Assembly (NCBI RefSeq): GCF_964340395.1
Contig: NC_135549.1
Coordinates: 6,873,001 to 6,937,000 of the forward strand
Reading direction: 5' to 3'
DNA from: Glandiceps talaboti
Taxonomy: Eukaryota; Hemichordata; Enteropneusta; Spengelidae
DNA length: 64,000 nt
In this document: positions 49,232-59,876 of the stretch, piece by piece
How the letters are laid out: every line of letters begins with the position of its first letter
Position numbering within the stretch: the stretch's first letter is position 1
The notes under the pieces: generated by a model
Told to the model about the DNA's origin: nothing
Database searches by the model: none
What the model saw: the letters and a program-made list of their open reading frames with translations, nothing else
Translations under genes and position numbers: made by a program

Positions 49232-51133
49232 GGGACCGGTCGGTTTCTTCGGCCTGGGGGGACCGGTGGATTGGGAGGGGGTCACCCTGTTTTTTGAAAT
49301 TGGCAGTGGGGGGGGGGGGTCATGCTGTTTTCAAAATTGTGGATAGGGGGGGTCATTGTGTTTTGGATTGTGATAGAAGAAAACAACCCTTTTTCTACAT
49401 TATGGCATATAGCAAGTTGTCTGAAATGTGGTACATGTTAATATTTGTTTTTCTCCCTGTTTCTTACATGAATTCTTACTTATTAATTCAAGCATAACTA
49501 TAAATATACAAATACATGTATTACCAAGCTACCACACTAGTTACAGTACATGCCATGTAAATGCTTGGCTGTTTCACAATCAGTGCTTCACTTATATTGC
49601 ACTTTGGGGCAAAAGTGAACTTGGAGGTTTCGTAATGGTAATCTTCATAGATAGTTTATAAAAGAAGTTAATCTAAAATGTTCCCTACTCGTCACTATGA
49701 ACTTGTCAGAAGGGATTCAATACACTTTCTATTTGGACACTAAATGTTATTGACACTACAAATCACCACATCTCATCAGATTCCAGTTTCTATTATACAC
49801 TAGGTATGACTACCTAAAGTTCTCTAACATACCGGTGACTTTATTTACTATACATGCAATATTAATGCCACTATACCAATGTTACGGGGCCATTTTTATG
49901 TGACATGGGAAACTTACATTTACGTTAGCTATATTCGAAGCTTGGAAAAATTACCTCAAAGGCTATGAATAACCTAAACATTGCCTTAATAGAAGCAAAA
50001 AACTGCAGATCTGCCAGGGGAAAACGCCCAAGGACTCCCTCACCCCCGGAGGTCACTCAAGCATTCAACCAACACTCAGATGCACCGACAACCTTTTTAC
50101 AGTCATAATGGTATTAAACTTTTCTTAAATATTTTCACCCAATTCTAATTTGAGATGATAGTCTTTTAAAGATGTGAAATGTTTGCCAAGGTAGTCTAAA
50201 ATTGCCTTAAACTCAAAATCGCCCCTACCAATGATACTACCAGTAGATGTGCTGACCTTTACTACATGTTGATGCCATTTAACTTTTTAAGAACATATTT
50301 CAACCCTGTGTGAGCTATAGAATAGTTTCTGATACTTGATGGTGCTGTATTGTAAAGCATGGATTAAGTTATTGCTTGAAAGGGTCTGAATAGCCTAAAA
50401 CTTGGCTTTAAGAGTAAAAATCCTTCAGGGCTTCTAGAGGGAGACCCCTTTGGACCCCCCACATGAGGTGGACATATCCCAGTTTCAAGCTCTTCCCAAG
50501 ATGCTATCAAAGTATATTTCAAAAATATTTCAACCCTGTGTAGTTGCTTTTTACATGTTGGTGCTGTCTTTCTTATAAAGCTTGGAAATTATTGTCTGAA
50601 AGGGTCTGAATAGTCTCAAAATTGACTTTTCAGGGTAAAAAACCTCCAGGACTTCTAGGGGGAGACCCCTTAGGACCCCCCCACTACATGAGGTGTACAC
50701 ATCGCAGTCTCAAGCTCTTCCCCCTACCTCTTACTGTCAAGATGCTATCATACTTAATATTTCAAATATATTTTTTCTTTTTACATATTGGTGCTGTCTT
50801 GTAAAGCTTGGAAATTATTGTCTAAAAGGGCCTGAATAGTCTATAAATTGATTTTTCAGAGTAAAAAGACCACCAGGGCTTCTAGGGGGATACCCCCTAG
50901 GACCCCCACAAGAGATATACTTATTCCCTGCTCAAGCTTTCCAATATCTTTCACTGTCAAGATGATATTAAACTGGGGGGGGGGGGGGGGGTCGTCATGT
51001 TTTAGAATTAAGTGATAGGGGGGTTCAGCCTGTTTTTGATTTTACAGATGGGGGGGGGGGGGAAGTGACTTTTTGTGGGCCCAATTTAAGAATCCACCGC
51101 CCCCCCCCCAGGCTGAAGAAACTGACCGGTCCC
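49232..51133 (-). mobile_element. Non-autonomous DNA transposon with ~30-bp TIRs and TTA target duplication (copy C)
   Basis: Left end GGGACCGGTCGGTTTCTTC then GGCCTGGGG; right end is its inverse (CCAGGCTGAAGAAACTGACC then GGTCCC). TTA flanks both sides (49229-49231, 51134-51136), as expected for PIF/Harbinger-type insertion. Subterminal G/C runs, three internal ~245-base units (near 50400, 50630, 50870) and a segment at 49520-49680 match copy A in inverse orientation. No transposase reading frame. Confidence 0.8.
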
Positions 51134-51382
51134 TTATCTTGTTTCTGGTTACTGATAGGTCAGTGACAGTGTCAATCAACTTGGGTGGGTGCTAATACAA
51201 TAATGACGATAGTAACGTATGTTTATCTGCAAGGAAGTGCAGCATACATATGACACAATTACCGGGAAAAGGAAGAAATGTTTTCGAAGTAAACACACAG
51301 GATGGTGTGATAGATAGCTAGATCACATTCTACAGGAAACCCAGCACTCTCATTGTGATCAGACAAGGCACAAGAAGTGAAG

Positions 51383-54314
51383 ATGACAAGCGTTCATCAA
51401 GACACGTGTTACATCACTGTTGGTAGATTTGGCAAACATGTTTGGTTAATGACGATACTTTTCTGCGTACTTCTTTCTGGCTGTATCCATGGAGATCAAG
51501 GATATAGTAGCGGCGGCTTTTATCGCGCAGATGGTAAGACACCATGTTTTATCCTGCTTGTTTTTAGTTTACATTGTACATGTAATACCGAATTTCCGCC
51601 TAAAAGTCAGACATAATTTATCAACCATGGCACGATGTAAAATACGTACTATAGTTCTATCATGGAGGTAAGACCGGGAGGTAAGATGATGGACAACCAT
51701 TGAGAAGGTACCGATATACTCGTATCTGTATTTCATAAAAAAGTGTGCTAGAAGTTCTCAGCAGTTCTCTTGCATTTTGAGGACACGACAAACATTGTCC
51801 ATTTAAACTTTATTTTATTTTATTTTACAATGTAATATTGGACGATAGCAAAAAAATGGCTAGGATATCGAATTGGGTAGGTTTTCATTCAAAATGGCCA
51901 AACAAGTTTATTAATCTCCGGACCATAGACTCTCGAAGTTGTATTTTAGGCGGGAAACGCAAACGAAAAAAATAGCTTTCATTGTTTCAAGTTCCTGGTC
52001 TTGACTTTGGTGTAGGGTCTATGATTTTTCATAATAAATATAACACGCATGGAAATCGGAACCTGTAGTTTTGTCGTCCTGCTGTTCTAATAACATATTA
52101 GGTTACTTTATATTCACAAGGTTTCCCACATGTTTTGCACCCATTTGTAATACATTTTACTGGACTTTTGCCAAATCTACATCAAATCTATACTTCGTCT
52201 TAACATGCAACATAAATCTTGAATGTTTGAATAAGTCATCGTACGTCATTTACATAGAAAGCAGAGATCAGCTTGCTAACTTCCGCTGCCTTTCAGAAAT
52301 ATTCACTAATCTGTTGTTTACCATGCAAGTCCTCGCACGTCCTGTCCTGGATAACTTACAATGTACCGTAATAACGCACGTACTTTCATGTAAAGGTGAA
52401 AAGTACTAGTCTAGTTCCTGACGACTGTATTCCATTGTAGTGTAAAATTGGAATACGGTTCGTCTGGAACTAGCCCTAGAAAAGCATCGGCTTATATCAG
52501 ACAAACCCAGAAACAAATCCATGCTTGGTTCAGTAAAACCACAGGGTACTGGACGAATAATCAATTTTGTTCTCGCGATTTTCCGGATTTCTAATATTAT
52601 TTTCTTTATATGTCGAATAAAGTTTTAAATATTGCCACCATAACTATTGTTTCCGCTCACTGTTTTTTTCCCATTTCCTACTTTATCACTGTCTTATCAG
52701 AGTTTACCAACTTTGCATTAATTAGTAGATTACTAATCCTAGAATAAACTAATGGGTTATTTGCGTTTAGGGTCTATGATTTGCTAGTCTATCTGCTAGA
52801 CCTCAGATGTTCTTCGGATACAATTTACGACACACGACCAAACATCGCTATCGAGGATGGAACATCTGAGCAAGCCCTCACTGCGAACTTCATTCCTTAT
52901 TGTATCGGAAGAAAGCCCGAACGTCTAGCAGAAAGACTAATGGTTTGCCAGGAAGTGTAAACATCTGACTAACAGTGGAAATTCCATTCTTCCGATGCGG
53001 TAAGTGAACGAAGTTCGCAGAGGTGAGGGCTTGCCCTAACTCGGATGTTCCATCCTCCTTAGCAATGTTCGGTCATGTGTCGTATTGTATAAGAAGAATA
53101 TCCAAGGTCTAGCAGATAGACAATGGTTTCTAACTAAACCATCATACTGAGACTATGGATGTTTACACTCACTGCACAATAACACATAGGGCAAGTAACA
53201 CACAGGGATTAGCCTTCCATCGCAAAGCCGGTTGATCATTTTATCTCGGTTTTTCCCTTGACAGACGAAGATGAAACTGATGGATGTAGTGAAACTATCA
53301 ATGTCAACGTAGTTCAAGGTCAACTTACCAGTCCTCAGTATCCTGATCCATACCCCAGTGACCTCGACTGTGATTGGTTGTTAGTGGCAGCCCCAGGTGA
53401 ACATGTCAACATTCAATTTGGTGATGTGGATATTGAAAGAGAAGACTACTGTCAGTGAGTATCAATCAGTCACTGTCTTGGTATCACTTCGTTTAGTTTC
53501 GTTTCGTTTTCGTTTCGCAAAATAGCACAAGCTCTCTAAATCACATAGTGATAACGTTGTGGTTTTAGTCTATTGTCATCCGTCACTGCATGTAAGAGGA
53601 CATGGCATCCATGTATATATCCCATAACAGTGTTATGTTTTCAAATTCAAATTCAGAAGTGAGGATTACACATGTTGTACATGGGTTCTAACAGTTCTGT
53701 AACAATGGTAACAAGGTCCACCATAGTTGACCAGAACACCGTAAAAGTCATTTCAGGTTTAAACCTCAGACCACTAACGAATAATGGTCTGAGTTTAAAC
53801 ACATACTTACATGAAGGCGCCAACCCATAGATGGTAGATATATCATGGGTATGTTTATTATGACCGATCGCTGTTTACTTTCAGGTATGATTACCTTACT
53901 ATTTACGATGGTCCAGATGATAGCTTCAATCAGATTGGTTCATATTGCGGCACTGAGGAGCCACCGGAGATCTTTTCGACCAATCGCCATCTCTATATCA
54001 CATTTCATTCAGATGGTTCCGATGGGGGACGAGGATTTTCGTTAGATCACGTGGTAACCACAGATGAAAGAGATGACGACGTAGCACCTCAAGAGTCGGA
54101 AGAGCAAAATGACCCGGATGAAGAGCAAGGTGAGCGGGATATTAAAATCAACAATGATGTAGACTTGTTCTATGACAACAAACTATACTTTCGGTAATGC
54201 ACTTGTACCTTCAAATTTCACAAGTAAGGAAAAAGCGCAATGGAGGGAAATTGATATTCTTAGATAGGTGGGTGAGTTGGTGGGTGGGTAGATGGATGGA
54301 TGGATGGTCGGACG

Positions 54315-54384
<70 letters not shown>

Positions 54385-55112
54385 TAGATAGATTCCGGTT
54401 GATATGAATTAGAGCTCCTTGAAATGAAAGGAAATTGGTATCAACATAGTTTCATATTTTAATGAATGAATGTGCTATTTTAATTTATTTTACTTTACTT
54501 CATTTCATTTCGTTTTATTTTATTTTATTTTATTTTACTATGTCGTCTTTTTACAGTTACGTTTGGAGTTCAAATACTATTATCAACCACTCTATAATGT
54601 AACTAAATGACATTTTTCTCCTTTCTGATAACTAAGGCTGTAACCGACGTCTGACAGATGCAGAAGGTATCATCCAATCTCCAAATTACCCCAATCGTTA
54701 CCCTGGCAACTCAGACTGCATTTACGTCATCAGAGGTAGTGATGGATCTAGAATTTCGTTGACATTTCTTGACTTAGCAACGGAAGGCTTCGGATGCTCG
54801 TTTGATTACGTCATTGTGAAAGACGGAGATAATGAAGGTAATTGTAAAAATCACAAACGTTTCGATATTAAACTGGATCAAGGAAAATGTGAAATGTTGT
54901 CAGGAAACTGGTTCGAAATATAAACATGGTTAGAATATTTGGTCTTCGGAGGAATATATAACATGTTACACAAACTGTACTGGATTGTACCCAGGGATAC
55001 CCATTGTATGTATTTCGTTCAGCGTACATTTTTGATATCTCCTGTATCTCAGACCACCAAATACGACACGTGCTCTTTCATATTCAGCCATCTTCTGAAA
55101 GTGGAAGACATT

Positions 55113-55163
<51 letters not shown>

Positions 55164-58100
55164 CATTATTTATGTGATAACATAGTATCACTTCACGTAT
55201 GGCCTGTTTCCAGAATCCGTTAATTCAACTGTTACAATACATATATTTTTCAGACGCTGATGAAATAGATAGGTTCTGTGGAAATACTATACCAGAGCCA
55301 GTATTATCAACAGGAAATTCGATAACTATACATTTTATATCGGATGGATCCGACAATCGCGATGGATTTCGAATTCAGTACAGACAGCAAGGTAGGAGTG
55401 CAATCTGATTAAAATCCGATGTAGATGTCGGCTAATCGTGCGTTGCTATCTTACCATCGTTATTTAGCTTGAATTGACCTTTGACTTTGTAGTACATGTT
55501 TACGTTTTTAGCCTGATCGCCTCCTCTACGATCAGGCTAAAAACGTAAACATGCACTACGAAGGTCAATTCAAGCTAAATAACGACGGTAAGATAGCAAC
55601 GCACGATTAGCCGACATCTACATCGGATGTTAATCAGATTGGGTAGGAGTGTTAACTTGAAAGGAGTAGCTATACTATACGAGACACGACAAACGAATGT
55701 CAATATACGTTTCATATGATATTACGATGGCAATTTATTGAGTGTCCGTTGTGAATAGAAAATCGACATTTTAAGAAGTAATTTCCAATTCACACGCACT
55801 CACATCAGGGCTCCACGCTACGAAAACCTCGACAGTATAAACTGGTGACACTAGCACAAATCTTTGTAACCGTGAACAGAAATTTAAATGACTTTTCACC
55901 AAATTGAACTCTGGTGTCATGCAAAATAACCAAATAAACATGGTCAGACGTCGGGATGGGTGGAAGGTGCAACGTATCATGTTTGGACTTCATCTGGACA
56001 TGCGCATCAGGCGACCACTGACCTTTAATTTGAGTAGTATGACAATTATTTTTTGGTTTCGACAAGTTCTTCAACCACAATATCAAACAAATGATATTCC
56101 AAAATGTATAATATAAATACCTCTGCGTTTATTTGTTTTCATATTTTTTCTCCATGTTTGTTTTCAGCCAGTGGTCAACAGGTTCATGGTGGACTTTCCT
56201 TTACTACTACGCCAGAAAACCAAACTGTTGAGTTGGGTCAGTCAGTCAGTCAACGTTGCACTGTCAATCAAAATGACATTGATATTACGTGGTTGAAAGA
56301 TGGGGTGGTACTACCACCAGGTTAGTCGCACCTTATAGTTTCATGACGTCATTCTATCAGAACGAGAAACATGACAGGATATATGTCCTCACTCCTTCTT
56401 CATGTATTAGAATATCACGATATTCTGACATCAGTACTTCATTCCTAATGTACAACACTTTATCACTTTCACTTTAAAAGTAACGATTCTTGTTATTAAA
56501 TATCCAGTTTAGATTAGGAGTAAACTACTTTAGGTGCGCAAAAAGTCGTTTGCAGAGTTGTAGAAAGTGTTGATCAAAAACAAATAATGAACCTAGTACG
56601 TAATACATATCTTATCAGTAAAGAGATTGTGACACACGTCATGACACGTGCAAGAAATTTGGTGAGATGTTTCAAGTGCTATTCTGCAGATTTTGTTCAA
56701 AATATTTTGACACAATTGGCCCTGACAACAATGACCAAGCCCTTAGCAATAACCAAATGCCAATATATTTTGCTAAAATAACATCATCTGGTAGGCAAGT
56801 GAGTAAACCTTACAAAATGTATACAAATATCCCTAGCAACCATGACCACGCCAATAGCAACAGTCATGTGATGATGTATATTGCAAAGATAACATCAGGG
56901 ATTCAGACAAGTGGACGAACATTCGAAGTGTACGCAAATATGTCTAGCAACATGGCCACACCCATAGCAACAGCCAAATGAATGCGTATATTGCAAAAAT
57001 AACAACAGGGCTGGATAGGATAACCGCATTCAGCAAATGAACACCTGTACCTAGCATGGTTCATCATGTGGATAAGCATTTCTAGTTGTGCTACAACGCC
57101 ATTGGCGCTATTTTTTTTAACCAAATGTAATATTACATTGATTCAAATCGTATTATTCCAGGTGAGACTGACGGAATTTATATATTAGACGACGGTGTGT
57201 TAATAATTCCGACTATTAATGAAGATCATTTGGCAAAGTACACTTGTTTAGCCAGAGGTACCGATGGGGGCGTCATCACATCTCATGCATTCCTGCACTT
57301 TGGTAAGTTATGGGATAGTACAAATGAAATTAAATATTTCGTAATGTGATTACATTCAATAATACAAGCTTTGTCATAATGAAAAGTAATATCACAAATG
57401 CAAACAGTAGCATCGTTGGGGTGTGTTTTACATGTCAATTAATTAATTAATTAATTTTCTCGTACAACTTTAAATTATTTTCTAATAGTTATCCTGAACA
57501 CTGTTGCCCCGGCACCCGATATATTTGAGGACATACCAGAAGGTGCCTCCTTGGCAGAAGACGATGACCACGTCTTCACATGTCGAACGAAACGAGGTTC
57601 TGATACGACTGTTGTTTGGGAAAAAGATGGTCAGCAGATCGGGAATGATCCACGAATCTACATAACTGCACTAGGCCTCATGATTGGCAGTGTATTGCCA
57701 TCAGACAGTGGGAGGTACACTTGTATTGCGTTAAATCGCAATGGTGACAGAGTCGCTGAAACATCTGCAACATTGACGGTCACTGCAAAGAAATCAGCTG
57801 CAGAAAGTAAGGGGATAAACTTATTCGCATCGCTTTTATTTTGGAATTTTCATAGCAAAATATGGAGCTTACTCAGCCACTGTTGGTTGGTTGAACAACG
57901 AATGACTTGTCGTTAGGGTGACACGTCAAAGTGACAAATATCGAACCAACATATACATTTGTAAAACATTTCATCTTTTTGGGAGAGAAATAAAATCGGT
58001 TTAATCTTGAAAACTTGTATAGAACTTGAAGACAGTCTCACTTATATTGTTCTGATTGAATTTCCTTAATAAAAGTATTTAAAGGGTCGATGCAAATTGG

Positions 58101-59205
58101 ATTTTTTTCATAAATAAAGGATACATTTTGTGGATTGAACGTCATGCAACAAGAGTGGTAGCGACATTGCTCTCGGGTAGAATTTACAAAAGTCACGGGA
58201 TGTTCTGTACTACTAGTCTGGTGTTCAACACCCAGGTCCAACATTGCTCTCAGACTGTAACGTCATGGGATGTTTTGTCCTTTCCTAAGAAAAAAACTGT
58301 CCAAATGTTGATGTTCTCACAATTTTACAAAAATATAAAGGACGAATGAGACAGTCACACCAATAAAATTTAATGTGTTATAAAATTGAATTTTCTTTTT
58401 TGCAGTTTGTGGTAAAATACTGGTTGATGTAGACTCAAACGACGACACAGGTGACTCAGACAGTGCTGACGACAGGTATCGAATTATTGATGGCAAGGTA
58501 TCGGTTAGAGGGTCAGCACCATGGATGGCTAGGATATGGCATAACCATAACCGCAGACACTTCTGTGGAGGTAGTGTCCTCAATGAATACTGGATTATAA
58601 CGGCTGCACATTGCCTTATCCAAAACAGCGATGCAAACACAATCCAAGTACGCCTAGGAGACCACGATGATTTAGTACCAGAGCCGGAAGAAAGACTGTA
58701 TGACGTTGCACAAATAGTAATAAATCCAGATTACGAACATTTGGATTATGATGGCGACATCGCTCTCCTCAGACTAGCCACGAAAATTGAGTTCACAGAC
58801 TACGTATTACCAATCTGTTTGCCAGGTATCAACCTGGCCCGAGATATGTTGAAAAGGCGACAGATTGGAAGGGTCTTGGGGTGGGGACGTACGATAGAGA
58901 ATGGGGCATACCCAAGATATTTGAACGAAGTTAATGTGCCTATACGTCGAACGAAGGAATGTCGGGAATCGGCTGCTCCTCACTTGATGACTTCTAACAT
59001 GTTTTGTGCTGGATTTAAACGAGCACTAACTGGAGATGCTTGTAAAGGCGACAGTGGTGGTCCATTTGTGGAGGAGAGAAATAACACATGGTATATTGTA
59101 GGCATTGTTAGTTGGGGTGAAGGATGTTCCAGGGAAAATGAGTTTGGGTTCTATACCAAAGTATACAAATTTAATTCGTGGATAGAGAGTGTAACACGTC
59201 AGTAA
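51383..59205 (+). CDS. Secreted CUB-CUB-Ig-Ig-trypsin serine protease, complete (778 aa)
   Basis: Exons: 51383-51533, 53265-53454, 53885-54129, 54637-54837, 55254-55391, 56168-56320, 57162-57302, 57489-57806, 58406-59205; GT/AG junctions, nearly all phase 1. Domains: signal peptide (hydrophobic WLMTILFCVLLSG about 21-33); CUB1 about 58-166 (SPQYPDPYPSDLDCDW, YDYLTIYDG); an acidic linker; CUB2 about 196-308 (SPNYPNRYPGNSDCIY, ISDGSDNRDGF); Ig about 312-406 and about 410-505 (C…W…DSGRYTC pattern); S1 protease from I539. The activation site is R538|IIDG. The catalytic triad is H581 (TAAHC), D630 (DGDIALL), S729 (GDSGGP), with D723 at the S1 base, predicting trypsin-like Arg/Lys cleavage. C514 can pair with the PICLPG cysteine, keeping a two-chain form. 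It resembles MASP/C1-type proteases in having CUBs, but has Ig domains instead of EGF and CCP. AATAAA at 59501. Confidence 0.93.
51534..53264. other. First intron of the protease gene
   Basis: 1.7 kb without a recognised exon. It contains the foldback element at 52784-53126. The pair G|GT…AG|AC joins the signal-peptide exon to CUB1 in phase 1. Confidence 0.7.
52784..53126. mobile_element. Palindromic (foldback) element
   Basis: Arms of about 130-150 bases: GTCTATCTGCTAGACC, ACACGACC, GAGGATGGAACATC, AAGCCCTCAC and GCGAACTTC on the left are mirrored on the right by GAAGTTCGC, GTGAGGGCTTG, GATGTTCCATCCTC, GGTCATGTGTCG and GGTCTAGCAGATAGAC. Non-coding; in the first protease intron. Confidence 0.85.
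54318..54381. repeat. (GACA)n microsatellite
   Basis: About 16 GACA units after GGAT/GGAC variants (54292-54317), in a protease-gene intron. Confidence 0.95.
55113..55162. repeat. (GT)n microsatellite
   Basis: 25 GT dinucleotides in the intron inside CUB2. Confidence 0.97.
55401..55641. mobile_element. Palindromic MITE (241 bp) inserted at a splice donor
   Basis: Same family as 48798-49090: CAATCTGATTAAAATCC at the left, TTAATCAGATTG at the right, arms meeting at CGCCTCCTCTACG. It is flanked by a 10-base direct repeat GGTAGGAGTG (55391-55400 and 55642-55651). The left copy of that repeat is the last exon base plus the GTAGGA donor of protease exon 55254-55391, so the donor sequence now exists on both sides of the element. 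Confidence 0.92.
56640..57010. repeat. Degenerate ~95-bp tandem repeat, 3-4 copies
   Basis: Units share AGCAACCATGACCACGCC-like, ATAGCAACAGxCA and TATATTGCAAAxATAACA segments. Located in the intron within the first Ig domain of the protease gene. Confidence 0.75.
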
Positions 59206-59238
59206 TACCACAGACAAGTAAGAAACTTGTCTGTGGTA
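59206..59238 (+). other. Hairpin immediately after the protease stop codon
   Basis: TACCACAGACAAGT, loop AAGAA, ACTTGTCTGTGGTA: a perfect 14-bp stem starting one base after TAA (59203-59205). A related hairpin (CACAGACAA…TTGTCTGTG) lies at 49156-49186 between transposons, so this may be a tiny palindromic repeat and not a dedicated mRNA signal. Confidence 0.7.
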
Positions 59239-59876
59239 ATACGCAACAATGAGGGACATTGAAAGAAAAATGCCACCTTAAATGCCCACCTGTCTTATAG
59301 GGTACTTTTTATATCCCTATGCACTGTATGCAGCTGGGTTGCCTTTACTTACTCGTGTTTTTACATATATCAAATAGTATTTGGACAACTTGCAATATTA
59401 CTCAGATAAGAAAGACAGGTAATACCCAGGTGACTCAACTTTTCTGTATATTCTTGACTATATTTAGTACATGTAAAAGCCTGGTGAATATTTTATTTTC
59501 AATAAAAGTGTAAAGGGAAAAGTTTGTATTTTGGACTGATACTGTCCCTACAGCTGTCTGACATCTCACTATGTGGGAGAAGATTGTGCCTGGTACTATC
59601 TTTGATCTGAATTACTTGTGATCTCGTATGGTTTAGGAGATGGATGGATCGATATCATCTCAGACCACAGGGGGCAGCGAGCACGTAATTGATTGATTGA
59701 TCGATCGATAACTGCCGATTTGCACATTTTTTATGGACCAGTTCTTTTTAACTTCTACAGAAATTTACTTCAAAAATCAACCACAAATATACCAATTGGT
59801 CTTTTTTGTTATATTCAAATTTTATTTACTGAAAAACTGTCATTACACCACACTGTCAAATAGAATAAACTATTTA
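59239..59876. other. Convergent 3' ends of the protease and RRP9 genes
   Basis: Holds a polyadenylation signal candidate for each gene: AATAAA at 59501-59506 on + and TTTATT at 59821-59826, which reads AATAAA on the minus strand about 50 bases after the RRP9 stop. No other feature seen. Confidence 0.6.
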
